A stretch of DNA of 64,000 bases from Doris montereyensis (lineage: Eukaryota; Mollusca; Gastropoda; Nudibranchia; Dorididae). The stretch lies in NCBI GenBank assembly GCA_037039925.1, contig JAXRKP010000323.1, positions 276,001 through 340,000 on the forward strand, read 5' to 3'. Positions within the stretch are counted from its first letter, which is position 1, and the number at the start of each line of letters is the position of its first letter. A model generated the notes under the pieces. It did no database searches and was not told the origin of the DNA. It was given only the letters and a program-made list of their open reading frames with translations. Position numbers and translations under genes: made by a program. Below are positions 25,581 through 57,018 of the stretch, piece after piece.

Positions 25581-27370
25581 ATTGACGAAAAATGGCTGTG
25601 CAGCGACCACAACATATTACAACACACTAGGTCACAATGATTAGACACAAACTAGTACTCTTCTAGCAATGAAATTTTCAGTTGAAATTTTTCTCATTTA
25701 GATTTAGATACCAGGGACCAAGATCTCAATCTGCAACAATGCACCACATTTCAACAAGAATTTTAATGAATGCAAATCCCCAATCATTGATGTTTGGGGT
25801 GCAAACACACCCCATGCAGAATCTTTTCTTCAAATTGATTCTACAGAAATCATACACCCTATTTTCTTGAAACCCCCTATTTCCTGTTTAAGCACCCCAC
25901 CTACAATAGTCAAATAATATTCCTATTTCTGATAGGGTGCAAATGCACCCCTAGGCATAGAATTTATGGAATCATCCTATTTCTTGGTTTGGGGTCCACC
26001 CCTGCCTTTTCTCAAATTGATTCTCCAGAAATTTTGGAAGTAATTTCTATTCCTGACACAAAATCACGATGGTGCAGAAGACGAACCGCTCTTGATTCTT
26101 GCAATAATTTTTTAATAAGTAAAGAGCAGGACCACCAAATCAAGAATCACTCACAAGCTAGTCATTTAGCTGTGACTATTATGAAAATGACAAATCAACA
26201 GTTTGACAGATGGATCATGACAGAAATGAAAACATTGATAGGTTTGTACATATATCTTGGAGTGATTATCGCGAACATCAGAAATGGCAGTACAAGGGCA
26301 CAATACGTGAGAAGGACCCTTTTCAATCCAACTCAACAAGATCCAGAAGTTGACTGTCAATGAAAATACCATGGAGAGGAAAGTCTGTTTCAATACTGGA
26401 GCGGTATTAAGTTTTCTGGATCTGAGACAAGCCATCCCTACCTTGGAAAGCACGGAGAGAGAAAGGTAAATCAGATAGCTTGCCCAAAATTATTTGAAAT
26501 CTGGAAGAAACGTAACCTGTGACATCGGACATGGAGCAAACGTGAGTCGCTTGTTGGGAACAAAAACAAAAAGACCATCTTTCCAGAAAATTTGAGAGTG
26601 AATTTATTTCCAAGAAGGAGCACCGGCATATAAATCAAACGAAAGAAACACTCTCAGCACCATGCACAATGACACTCACGTTCAAGAAAAAAGACACAAA
26701 ACAGACTAACCTCCAGCAACACAATATGTTGGACAGTGCATCTAGCTTTTTATACACAAAGTGACCGATCGGGATTTGTCAATGAAATGATTGGGAGGAG
26801 CTGATGATGGATCAAATTCGCATTAAATGAGTCACAGGTCATTCCTCCAATAGAATCAGATACCGGTGACATTTAACCTGACAACACAAGAGGACAAGAA
26901 AAAGATAAAAATCCTCAACTCTGTTGACCCATGGTCTCACGAGGCGCAACCACCATCCACCTTTTATTTATTAATAAAAGTTGAATTGGAATTGAATTAA
27001 TTATAAACTCCACACCACATACATGCATACTTTGTTTGTAAAGATCCATGTGGGCCTAAGACGTTCTTTGGTAAAAAAGTTGAATTGAATTGAATTAACA
27101 GATGTCAATGAAATATTACATCATTTCTGGCATTCCCCATCATTATACTCATAGTACCAACAAAATTCACTTTAGATTATAGCCTTTCACAAAAATTGAA
27201 ACATGGAGAAAAAGGCCTGGGAGCGGAAATGCAAAAATGCACAGAATAGGATAATCCACAACATATTACAACACACTAGGTCACAATGATTAGACACTAG
27301 TTAAATTAATGTACAATTGATTCTAGTGAATTTGAAATTTTCAGTTGAAATTTTTCTCATTTATTTGATA
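25370..27370 (+). repeat. Duplicated gypsy 3' region (two diverged copies)
   Basis: The pol C-terminus and its downstream flank at 25,370-25,710 recur at 26,710-27,370 in the same order: CACAAAGTGACCGA, GTCACAGGTCATTCCTCCAA, TGACCCATGGTCTCACGAGG, ACAACATATTACAACACACT, CAGTTGAAATTTTTCTCATT. The second copy is expanded by unrelated insertions. It looks like the 3' ends of two related gypsy insertions. Confidence 0.8.
25989..26480 (+). pseudogene. Possible second piggyBac-like relic
   Basis: FDRWIMTEMKTLIGLYIYLG and a later FQYWSGIKFS resemble the N-terminal domain of piggyBac transposases (E-K-FIGL-I-MGI...YWS). The IDE and DRYYS regions are not present. It lies between the two gypsy 3' copies. 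Moderate to weak evidence. Confidence 0.4.
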
Positions 27371-27955
27371 CCAGAAATCTCAAATTCCAAAAACACCATC
27401 TTCCCAAGACAAAACTATACACATAAAAAATATTTTGGAATATTATAGAACACATTAAATTAGGAAAAAGTAAAAAAATTTCAAAAGTTTCATTGAAAAT
27501 TAATGATTTTATAATAAAAAAAACATAGGTGTGGGGTGAACTAATATAATAGGGTTAAAGAAATTAACATTAATTCTATTACAAGTAATGTCATGAACTT
27601 ATTTATCAAGTTCTACTGAATGAGAATCATCATTCTTATTTTATTTTCCTTGTATTTGTATTATCTTGTTAGAGTAATTTGTGGACTTTCATAATTCTAT
27701 ACGACACATGTTAACGGTTAAAGTTGTCGTTTTTCCTTTTTATCATTACATACCGGTATCATAAAAACGTTTTCTAAAAAAATTATTACAATTATTTTTT
27801 TTTTTTGGAAAAGGGGAATTGTGGGTATCGTACATATCGATTACTCAAGCATACTGAGTATCCAGTACTCAAGTTCTGTTGTGTCCAATAATCAATGGCT
27901 GCCTTCCGTGTTATTATTTTACTGTCTAAAATCCTAATACATCACAATATGGTTG
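27371..27955. other. Unassigned AT-rich spacer
   Basis: Very AT-rich, no open reading or recognised element. Confidence 0.4.
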
Positions 27956-27959
27956 CTTT

Positions 27960-28600
27960 CTACACGTACATCTTGCAAGAGGTTGTCATTGGAATGGCTC
28001 ATAACAAGGTCAAGTGTGTTTCCGGTTATGTGTTGGTGATTTAACATGTTGGATCAGATTGCATGCCTCGATGCTGTTTATGAAATTGAATATATTTTTA
28101 TCTGAATTATCATTGACATGGATGTTGAAGTCTCCAAGAATATATAGGTTATTTGCTTTAGCAGAAATATCGATGATGTGATCTTGAAATTCATTTATAA
28201 ACTTGGTAATTGAGGTATTGTTTTTTTGGATGCAGGGGGTGATATGTCAAAGTGAACTTGTAATAACACTTATTGGTCTTCATGTTACATTCAAGGACTT
28301 CAAATGTGGATGGTTGCATAGAGTTTATCAGTTCAATATCCAATGCCGTTTTAAAAGTCACCATTAGTCCACCACCTTCTCTGCCATGGGGGACGGTCCC
28401 CGTTTAACAAAAGAGTAACCAGATGGTAACATATCATTCAAAATGCAATCACTATCATCTTTTAGCCAGGTTTCTGTTATGAAAAGTAAGTCTATGTCAC
28501 AGTCAATTATGTATTCGTTCAGTAGTGTTGTTTTATTATGAACAGAGCATGCATTTAACAGCACAACCTTTAAAGGGTCTAAATCAGACACATTTGTGGT
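27960..28600 (-). mobile_element. LINE endonuclease domain fragment
   Basis: The minus strand reads LKVVLLNACSVHNKTTLLNE, then CDIDLLFITETWL (E of the APE-type endonuclease), GREGGGLMVTFKTALDIELI in another frame, and a degraded stretch ending NRKHTLDLV. This is the N-terminal APE endonuclease of a CR1/L2/Jockey-type LINE. The RT part is not on this strand here. Confidence 0.85.
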
Positions 28601-29269
28601 GTTTGGTGTCAGTCTAATGAAAAGTAAATTGTTGGCATTGGAGTTCCGTTTTTGTTTTGTTTATTGAATCTTCCGCCCCTCTTCCCTCTTCGTGTACGTT
28701 TGTATGTGTTTCTATATACGTGGTACTGCCTCAACAAGTCAATAACTGGCAAATGTAGACGACTAATGACGATGTGTTATTAGATCACCTGCCTTGTATG
28801 TAACGGATGGAATAATGCTTGTGTTATTGAGAATGCCCATAGTCATAGTGGATAAAAACAGTTCACAATAAAACTAACGATTGAAACTTGAAGACCAAGC
28901 TCCCACATCTATATAATAATGTAAAAATCCACAAATATTCGAAAGCACTGTTGTATAAATCCACAAATGTTGCACACAAGGATGCACCGTTTAAAGATGA
29001 ATAAATACATATAAATTATGTCATACTTTGATATCTAAAACAAGCAAAAATCAAGGGGAAAGTCAGAGCTGATACTGAGGCAGCCTATGGCGCTAACAAT
29101 CGCTATGTCATGGGTTAGGATGATAGAGTTTCAATCTATGGTAAAACATGGGCATGTTCAAGTTAAATCATGTTTTCATGAAAATGGTGATGGTTGTCTC
29201 CAAACATCGTTTTTCACAGAAAAACTAAGAAGTGGAACTCGAATGAAATGTCAATTTTGATATTTTCAC

Positions 29270-29765
29270 CCGAATGGCCTATTCCAGGTGCTGCATTTCC
29301 TCTTTAGACCTGTGGCCTTTACATCAATTGTCTTCAAATGCTTAAAAAAACTTATATTATCGCAAATCATGTAACAAGTCAATTTAATGTTAGACCCTAT
29401 TCACGTTGCCTATAACGCCAACTGACAGTCAATGCACATATTCATAAACAACGTTCTATAGCACCTTGAAAAACCCAAAGCAAATACCAGAGCACTTTTC
29501 ATTGTCTTTTCCTCAGCGTTTAATCCAATTGAACCAGATCAGATGATCCAGAAATCAATTTCTTTAAAGGGAAGTGATAACCTAACTAGATGGGTTTTTA
29601 ATTTCTTAACGGAAGGTCTCAATATGTTCATCTACAAAATATTTCATCAAAAACAATAATTACAAACACTGGGGCCCCACAAGGATGTGTACTGTCACCA
29701 GTGCTGTATACCATCTTCACAAACGATTACACCCACTCATCCTCTGACACATATGTTTAATTAAA
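29270..29765 (+). mobile_element. LINE reverse-transcriptase fragment
   Basis: FRPVALTSIVFKCLKK, RALFIVFSSAFNPI, LTRWVFNFLT and GAPQGCVLSPVLYTIFTNDY appear in order on the + strand across frame changes. These are RT motifs of a CR1/Rex/Jockey-type LINE. It ends abruptly before the YADD box. 28,600-29,270 upstream is unassigned. Confidence 0.85.
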
Positions 29766-29888
29766 TTAGTTGATAGCTCAGTCATAACAAGGTTTTATAT
29801 GCAATGAAAACATCCTATTTTACAAAAGTAACACAATTTATCAAGTAGTATAATAGAGATATCTCATGTCATAGTATATTAGAATGTG

Positions 29889-29936
<48 letters not shown>

Positions 29937-30189
29937 TCAACAAAGACCAAGGATGGGGTCTGAACATTAGCTGTAGCATCTCTACCCCCCCACACTCATT
30001 AGACTAGTATTTTAATCTATAAATCTGTCACTGTCCACTTCATGCTACAGAAACCGAAATAAGCTCCGGCCCTATGAGCTGATCAGATCAAAAGGATTAG
30101 TACTACTACATTAAACCAAACCTCAATCATCTTCAAGTTTTATAATTAGAAGAATCTTTCAAGATCTCTACATTCTTCCCACCTAGATC
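29766..30189. other. Spacer with (AAT)n
   Basis: A (TAA)n tract at about 29,895-29,936; otherwise unrecognised. Confidence 0.5.
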
Positions 30190-30655
30190 TAGAATCTCCA
30201 TCTTATCCATGTTATCTATGTTATCCATCTTATCTATGTTATCCATCTTATCTATGTTATCCATCTTATCCATGTTATCCATCCTATCCATGTTATCCAT
30301 CTTATTCATCTTATCTATGTAATCCATCTTATCTATGTTATCCATCCTATCCATGTTATCCATCTTATCTATGTTATCCATCTTATCCATCTTATCTATG
30401 TTATCCATGTTATCTATGTTATCCATGTTATCCATGTTATCTATGTTATCCATCTTATCATGGTATCTATGTTATCCATGTTATCTATGTTATCCATGTT
30501 ATCTATGTTATCCATGTAATCCATCTTATCTGTTATCCATCTTATCTATCTTATCTATGTTATCCATCCTATCCATGTTATCCATCTTATCTGTTATCCA
30601 TGTTATCCATCCTATCCATGTTATCCATCTTATCTATGTTATCCATGTTGATAGA
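30190..30655 (+). repeat. 9-bp-based minisatellite
   Basis: Copies of TTATCCATG/TTATCTATG/TTATCCATC alternate in 18- and 27-bp groups. Both strands give long open but meaningless readings (LSMLSI; MDNIDK). Confidence 0.95.
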
Positions 30656-30894
30656 TAGAATTGGAATATTACCCATATTAATATTAGTATTATTAGCATT
30701 AGTACATTATTAGCAGTATAAATGACTTCAATTTAGTGTTTAATATAACCCGTCATTGATCAATCTTGGCCTTCATCATTGTGAAAATGCGATTTAGATC
30801 ATTATAACTGCTACTAGTGCTACCTTTTCAACCAATACAAAGTGACATTCTGTGTATCCTGAAGATGTTCAACGGGCAAAATATTGTATTTCAT

Positions 30895-31490
30895 ACTGGA
30901 GATAACTATCACACCAACAACACTTTGGCCTTTGGCAGAGATAACTATCACACCAACAACACTTTGGCCTTTGGCAGAGATAACTATCACACCAACAACA
31001 CTTTGGCCTTTGGCAGAGATAACTATCACACCAACAACACTTTGGCCTTTGGCAGAGATAACTATCACACCAACAACACTTTGGCCTTTGGCAGAGATAA
31101 CTATCACACCAACAACACTTTGGCCTTTGGCAGAGATAACTATCACACCAACAACACTTTGGCAGAGATAACTATCACACCAACAACACTTTGGCAGAGA
31201 TAACTATCACACCAACAACACTTTGGCAGAGATAACTATCACACCAACAACACTTTGGCAGAGATAACTATCACACCAACAACACTTTGGCAGAGATAAC
31301 TATCACACCAACAACACTTTGGCAGAGATAACTATCACACCAACAACACTTTGGCCTTTGGCAGAGATAACTATCACACCAACAACACTTTGGCCTTTGG
31401 CAGAGATAACTATCACACCAACAACACTTTGGCCTTTGGCAGAGATAACTATCACACCAACAACACTTTGGCCTTTGGCAGAGATAACGC
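30895..31490 (+). repeat. 39/32-bp two-form minisatellite
   Basis: The unit is GAGATAACTATCACACCAAC plus AACACTTTGGCCTTTGGCA (39 bp), or the same lacking 7 bases (32 bp). Order: about six 39-bp copies, six 32-bp copies, then four 39-bp copies. Copies are almost identical. Confidence 0.97.
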
Positions 31491-32540
31491 CAACAACACA
31501 GAGATAACGTTCACACAACCCACGTGTCTGGTGGAGATAACGTCTACAACAACTACAAGTGTCGTGAACATAGCTCTTGTCAATGTTACAAAACCCTGTC
31601 GAGAATTTATCACGATGTAAAGCAATCTTTCTGTTCCATAAATGCTACCCTCCTAGATCTAGAAACAACCATTAGTGCACATTCAATACTAGGTAGTCAA
31701 ATCGGTGAATTTATTTCACGGAGATAACGTTTTGTTAAAATTCTGATGGAGATAACACACACAGTGAATGATCACGACGAGCAATTCCTTACCACGTCCA
31801 GAAGAACGACTGGGTCTTTCATCTTGATTAGCCATGGCTCTCTTCACTGGGTTGATGTTCACTATTTACTGCATCAAGATAGTAACACTCTTTTCCGATA
31901 GTAGAATTGTAGCCTGGACTTGCGGAGATAACGTTGTCACGACAACACGAGGGAGGGACAAATGTGCTGACCATTTCCTCACTTTTCCTCACCACTACTA
32001 GCGAATATTTTCACTGGCAGATAATGACTGAATGACTGATTGACTGATTAACTGATTCAAATTACATCAATCACGGGGTGCTTTGTTTACATTCGACGGT
32101 CCCACGCGCTCTAGTTTGTGATTGGTCAAAATCACGACATGAGTTATCTCCCTGCGTGGCTGCACTCTCGTGGTTTTTATTGCTTACATACTCGACAAAA
32201 CATCGTTTCACCGCTGTCTACCTGTTGCATCATACCTGTAGACTCTATAAGTAACTATGAATATGGCTTTGCATTTGTTTTATAGCCACTTCATCAACGT
32301 TCAAAAATGGCCGATTCTTCTTTCCCCTTTAGGAACAAAAATATCATCGCGATTTTGCCGATATTCGTCCTTATATTACAAATTATAAGACAAAGATGAA
32401 GAAAAAAATGGTAAATTAAGCTTCCTTGATCAAAACTGAACAAAAGAACAACAAGAAACATATAACTAGTGAGTTTAATATGTGTTTTGTTTCGTTTTCA
32501 TAAATTACCCATGTAACTGGACAGGTTTTGAGAATGGCTC
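31491..32540. other. Spacer with recurring GAGATAAC
   Basis: GAGATAAC(G) recurs at about 31,499, 31,535, 31,721, 31,748 and 31,924, and inverted (GTTATCTCC) at about 32,142. No coding signal; possibly decayed transposon related to the neighbouring array. Confidence 0.4.
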
Positions 32541-32549
32541 ATATACCTA

Positions 32550-32712
32550 GCTGCCTAACAGTAAAAGCCTGTTGCTGTACTGTATGCTTCCCAGGGAGTT
32601 GAGAAGGATTTTGAATGAAATGGCCTGTTTGGGGATAAATGATGTACAGCTGGTGAGTCTGCACTTGTGTTGGGATCCGGACTATAAATCCATAATTATT
32701 TTTATATAACCA
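32550..32712 (+). mobile_element. SINE family C fragment
   Basis: CCCAGGGAGTTGAGAAGGA ... GAAATGGCCTG ... GGGATAAATGATGTACAG is shared with 39,340-39,440, where it follows a tRNA-like head. The head is absent here. Confidence 0.65.
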
Positions 32713-32714
32713 TC

Positions 32715-32890
32715 GCTGCCTGTCGCTCCGCATAAGCGTTTTGAAGATCTGGAAGACATCAAGATGACTGTGAGGACAGAGCTGTGGAGGTTCCCGGCAG
32801 AACCCTTCCAGGAGTGCATGGAGGCGGCAGAGAGGGCTGGGAAAGGACTTCAAGTCCAAGGGGGATTACTCTGAAGGGGAAAACTTGGGA
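32715..32890 (+). pseudogene. mariner-type transposase C-terminal scrap
   Basis: FEDLEDIKMTVRTELWRFPA then EPFQECMEAAER, followed by a shifted KG-QVQG. The pattern (D-E-IK--V--EL--IP---F--C......G-YFEG) is the C-terminus of mariner-like transposases found in many invertebrates. It lies just beyond, and antisense to, the CEP55-like stop. Confidence 0.55.
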
Positions 32891-32973
32891 GCTTGGATGT
32901 GAAATATGTATTTCTGGACACATCTCGTATATATTTATCAAAGTAAGCTATATAGTATTGGGTCATAAGTGAG

Positions 32974-52010
<19,037 letters not shown>

Positions 52011-52454
52011 GAATGTGTATTCTATCTCCCTGATGCTTAGGTTGTAGGGTTACTGGAATGACAGTAATCAAGAAAAAAACAGTATCTCCATGAAAATTTA
52101 TTTCATATACATTGCACAGATTGTCAGCTAGAAAGATAAACGTAAATTCAATTCAATATCATGTTTAATTAAACAAGGAAGGTGCATGTACCACAAAATC
52201 AGGACATGGATACACACCTCAGTATCCCGCAGAGGTCAAAACACTTGAGCGCATGCACAACATCGTGATAGATCACTAACTGTTATGAGTAATTTTCTTT
52301 GTTTTTTCTTTCAATTGATTCTAGGATTTAATAAAAAGGCATATATATGCTGTATACTTTCGCATCTAAGCGGTGAGGTACATCTAACCCTAGAATTGCT
52401 AAGCCTGCCTTTTGGCATATGCATATCATTTTTTTTCACAAATTGGCCTATATA

Positions 52455-53850
52455 ATATATAATAAATATTAATAATAAAGTTTATTTATATAGCGCCTTA
52501 CACTGAAGTTTCAAGGCGCTTTACAATCCCATATATCACAATAAAAAAATATGACATTCATAATTTCATAGGTTTTTCTGTGATTTCAAAAGGCTATAAA
52601 ACATTTTGCTATAAAAATTATGGAATAAAAGTGAAAGAAAAATTTCATTTAATTTTCACTAGTATGCTAAATTCAATAAATGAACATAACATTTTATAAA
52701 TCAAACCATCTTTGGATAAAATGATTAGTGGTAAAACATTTATAGATCAAACCATCTTTGGATAAAGTGATTAGTGATAAAACATTTATAGATCGAACCA
52801 TCTTTGGATAAAGTGATAAAACATTTATAGATCGAACCATCTTTGGATAAAGTGATTAGTGATAAAACATTTATAGATCGAACCATCTTTGGATAAAGTG
52901 ATTAGTGATAAAACATTTATAGATCGAACCATCTTTGGATAAAGTGATTAGTGATAAAACATTTATAGATCGAACCATCTTTGGATAAAGTGATTAGTGA
53001 TAAAACATTTGTAGATCGAACCATCTTTGGATAAAGTGATTAGTGATAAAACATTTATAGATTGAACCATCTTTGGATAAAGTGATTTAGTGATAAAACA
53101 TTTATAGATCGAACCATCTTTGGATAAAGTGATTTAGTGATAAAACATTTATAGATCGAACCATCTTTGGATAAAGTGATTAATGATAACAAATTTGTAG
53201 AGCACCAAACACCATTGGTATGCTCATTGGCACTTTAGATTAGAAAGAGAGTCTAACAGGTCATAAAAGATACATCAGAATACATTCACTAATATAAAAG
53301 ACAATTTAGTTACATGCAAATGCCTGCTTAAACAATTCCGTTTTCAGTTTAGACTTAAAACCATCAAACATGGCACTGCTTTTGGTGTATGATGTTAAAA
53401 CATTCCACACTGATGGTGCAACAAAAACAAATGCTTCGGCCGAAAATAATGTCTTACATAAATGTTGTTTTAGTTTTGTCTGTCTAGATGAGCGAAGAGC
53501 CCGGGATGGCATGCAAACAGATATCAGGGAGCTTAAAATCTTAAATAACATGGTGCTGTTCTATGAATGCATAATTTGTAAGCAAGGCATGCCATCTTAA
53601 ATTTTACTCTCATCTCGACAGGCAACCAGTGGAGTGATTTTAAAATTGGACGGATGTGTTCTCTTGTTTTAGTATAGAGGTCATGATTCTGGCCGCTCTG
53701 TTTTGGAGCTCTTGAATTTTATTTAACAGTGCCTTCGGAAGGCCGAAAAGTAAGGAAATACAATAATCAATCCGGCTTGTTACCAATACGTGCACCGCCA
53801 GTGAAACCGAATTTTCATCTAACAAATTCCTTACCTGCTAAATGATTTTA
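52455..53850 (-). mobile_element. LINE (L2/CR1-like) 3' portion split by a minisatellite
   Basis: The 3' terminus is TATATAGCGCCTTACACTGA at 52,488 (minus: TCAGTGTAAGGCGCTATATA). ORF2 C-terminus: LAVHVLVTSRIDYCISLLFG then LPKALLNKIQELQNRAARIM (53,825-53,680), the LHWLPVEMR-type stretch in another frame, and FGPSVWN-like VAPSVWNVLTS then FKSKLKTELFKQAF (53,306). Same family as 21,130-22,215 by motif. Confidence 0.8.
52685..53190 (+). repeat. 46-bp minisatellite in LINE 3' UTR
   Basis: About ten copies of AAAACATTTATAGATCGAAC + CATCTTTGGATAAAGTGATT. Confidence 0.95.
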
Positions 53851-54440
53851 AGATGGAACTGAACATTTTGACATACTCTCAATTTAGTGAAGTCGAGGCT
53901 AGAAAATCTGAAATATCGGCTCTTGTGTTTTTTGTCCCCTTTGGCAGATGCAGTAAATTTAAAATTCGAATCTTAGGAAGGCAGTGCTGAAATACAGCTT
54001 TTGAAATGAGTTGCTGTAGGAACCTAACCCTGGGTTGGAATTAATTGTTGGTCCCAGCAGAGACGTGAGATGGCATGGAGCTGCAAGGCTATAGCTCCAC
54101 TCTCTCACTATAGCCGTACATAGTCCTTGACATTTAACCATGTGATATAGCAACAATTAGGTTGTAGATGACTCCTGTTAGGCTAGGATCAGACCAGCCT
54201 CGTCTAAATGGACTTTGACGAAGTCGTACCACCTTCCAATCAACAACGAAGGCGACAGGAAATGAATCGTGTGTGTGGCGCGTGTATGTATGTATGTATG
54301 CATGTGTTTGTATGTGCATGTTGTGGATGTGACGTAGGCTAAAATAGTATACAATGTACCGCTTTGCCTTTCTCACACCCCATTACACACACTTGCGAGT
54401 GTTAACACATAGAATGTTTTCTTTTCTGTTCCTTAGTTTC
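53851..54440. other. Unassigned; GC-richer patch
   Basis: 53,990-54,270 is less AT-rich and may be an old retroposon, but no motif is recognised. (GTAT)n-like GTATGTATGTATGCATG at 54,284. Confidence 0.35.
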
Positions 54441-54449
54441 TGTTGTAGT

Positions 54450-54610
54450 GACATGTTCAACCCTGCTGTTTTCTCATGATTCTTGGTCTATGCATTGTGT
54501 GTACATTTCAACCCTGCTGCTTTCTCATGATTCTTGGTCTATGCATTGTGTGTACATTTCAACCCTGCTACTTTCTCATGATTCTTGGTCTATGCATTGT
54601 GTGTACATTA
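54450..54610 (+). repeat. 51-bp repeat, 3 copies
   Basis: TTTCAACCCTGCTGCTTTCT + CATGATTCTTGGTCTATGCA + TTGTGTGTACA. Being 17 codons long it gives a repeated peptide (STLLLSHDSWSMHCVYI), with no other coding evidence. 54,620-55,030 shows nothing recognisable. Confidence 0.95.
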
Positions 54611-55047
54611 CATTTCTAAAATTAGGTTTCTTCATTTTTGTGCCTTGGTAGAACAAAAAGAACAAAAACCAACACATGGGCTATGAAAATTTTGACTGAT
54701 CTCACGTCCAAAATTACCGCAATGACGCCACTGGGCCCCAGTCTGAAATGTCACACTGCCCATTGTCATTGACATGTTTGAATTGCTCACGTGCAAATAA
54801 AACTGCCGTCAGTGGTCTTGAGCCTCACACTTTATCAGATAGGCTGAAATACCGTCACTCCTCTCAGTCACAAAATACAGTTGCAATTGAAACCAACCTC
54901 TCTTTTCCTTTTACACCATCTCAGTTATGTCCCTTTTATGAGCTCTACTATGTAAATCCTTCCTCTAGATTCTAGATGCAAGGAATAATAGAAAGCATTG
55001 GCAGAAGATAACAACTGTGTATAGTGTAACTCTACTTGTCAAGATGT

Positions 55048-55362
55048 TTTTTGTTTGATTTGATTTGATTTACTCATATCCACAACTATGGTGATCTCTG
55101 GGTTTTTGGTAGGATCTTTTATATTTATCCCAGACTTCCCTGTAAACAGTCAAGGGTTCTTTAACGCACACAGACTGCTGTGAACTGCACACGGAACCTT
55201 TTTTTTATCGTCTGTCTCCAATAGGACTAGGTATTGATCAACCTACATGGACCAGGGAGTAGAGTTTGCTTGAAAAAGAAAAATTTTCAACCGTCGGCGG
55301 GGCTCGAACCCACTACCCTTTGGTTGAGAGGCTGACACCTTGCCTCTGGACTACTGAGTCCC
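55048..55362 (-). mobile_element. SINE family A, full length with target-site duplication
   Basis: Minus strand: head GGGGACTCAGTAGTCCAGAG...TAGTGGGTTCGAGCCCCGCC (good B box), body and tail as in other copies. Flanked by the 13-bp direct repeat CTTGTCAAGATGT (55,035-55,047 and 55,363-55,375), as expected for LINE-driven retroposition. The best-preserved copy in the window. Confidence 0.9.
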
Positions 55363-55406
55363 CTTGTCAAGATGTACTAGGCAAAAAGATAGTATCAACA
55401 TAAAGA

Positions 55407-55745
55407 ATGGATAAGACAAAAATCTCTAAGCAAAATAGAAAATATAAGACAACAGAAGATAGTCAAAACAATTACCTTGCCAGGGCAGACAAGGCAACAG
55501 CACAGCTTGAGTACTCGAAAGCTGTCAAGGAAGTGAAGAAATCTCTCATACAGGACAAAGAAATATATCTAAATGAACTCGCTGAAAAGGCAAAAAAAGT
55601 GACATCAAATGGACGCACAGACATCCTCTATCGCATAACACAATTGATATCAGGACTACGTAACTAGTTAGAAATCCCAGTGAAAGACTCAAATAGAAAT
55701 ACAATTTTTGATTCAGGAGACCAACTAAATAGGTGGACTGAACGA
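55407..55745 (+). mobile_element. RTE-like LINE fragment (upstream of RT)
   Basis: KAVKEVKKSLIQDKEIYLNE, LAEKAKKVTSNGRTDILYRI, then (after a stop) PVKDSNRNTIFDSGDQLNRW, TER. The R-DK--Y---LA--AE-AA--G----LY---+-LSG and PVKD-NG--I-D---QL-RW patterns are the linker between endonuclease and RT in RTE-type LINEs. Ends where a SINE begins. Confidence 0.75.
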
Positions 55746-55902
55746 TGGACGATAAAAGGAAGCCCCATGTGCTGATCACGACCCTTTGTGCACGTTGAAA
55801 ATCTCCTGGCTGTTTACAGGGTATTCCGGGAAAAATAAAAATCCAGCTAAAACCCAGAGGTCACCTTTGTTGTGCTTGTGGGTAAAATCAACTAAAAAAT
55901 AT
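55746..55902 (+). mobile_element. SINE family A, 5'-truncated copy fused to LINE
   Basis: Starts at GATGGACGATAAAAGG directly after the LINE reading and runs through CCTGGCTGTTTACAGGGTAT to TTGTGCTTGTGGGTAAAATC. Confidence 0.75.
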
Positions 55903-57018
55903 CCTCCTTCTTTTCATCTTTCTCCTACTCTTCCATTGTCTTTTCCTTCCTTCTTTTTCAAATCCTTCTCCTCCATCTTCCTCTTTTCTTCTCCTTCTTT
56001 TTCACATAATTCTACTCCTCCATCTCCTCGTCCTCTTCCTTTTATTGATCTTCTTCTTCTTCTACTCCTCCATCTTCTCATCCTCCTCTTTGTTCTCCAC
56101 CGTCTCCTTTTTCTCATACTTCTCCTCCTCCTTTTTCTCCGTCTTCTTCTGACCAACCAGTTAGTTATAGCCTACACATATCGCCTACAGCACTAGCAAG
56201 AAACGTTACGCGTTGAAGATATATGATATAGATCTATGAACATCACCAGCAAAATTGAGTATAATTGTTGGCGAGAACCCTATGTATAACTTCTGACTAT
56301 GAAAGTCATACTTTTATCGCTGAAAATTATACATTCATTAACTAACAAGACCCCATGTTGTTGTCGGTATGGTGACAAGGTTTGACCGATTGGTTGTGAC
56401 ACGTTTGATATCTGATCTGCCACCCCTGGTTTCCCTTCTCGTGTGTCTACCTATGTTTTTATAAAAAATATGGTGTTTCTTCAATGCGTCTAGAATTGAC
56501 GTCTGATTATTAAGTCTTAGTGAGTATGAACGTAGTGCTATCAGTTGGCTTCGCTTGTATGTAATTGCCAGAGCATGATGGACTGATACATCACTGACCA
56601 TGGCGATTGACGAAACACAATTCACGAAGATCAATAGAAAACTGTTCACATGGACAATAAAGAAGCTAAAGCCTAGTACTTTACCTTTAAGAACCATTTG
56701 GAAAAAAAACAAACAAACACTGTAAAATGTGATGATTAAATCCTCTTAAAATAGACAAAAAATCCAAAAAATGAAAGCATAATATGAAGCACAAGTGGTA
56801 AAGGAACCAGTTGGTATAAATTTCGTTAAAATCCAAGAAGTATAACTTGTAAAAACTTTGTAAAAGGCAAGAGCAGCCAACCTTGCTAACTACCGCTATC
56901 ATATTCTAGATATAATAGAATTTAGATAAAGATTTATTCTAGATCTAGATTCTATGATTATAGAACGACACCAACAAAATGTTGAGTAAATTTAGATCCA
57001 GAACCTAGATCTAGATCT
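55903..57018. other. Pyrimidine-rich patch and unassigned DNA
   Basis: 55,905-56,155 is a degenerate TTC/CTC-rich tract. The rest is unrecognised; CTAGAT hexamers cluster at 56,935-57,020. Confidence 0.4.
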
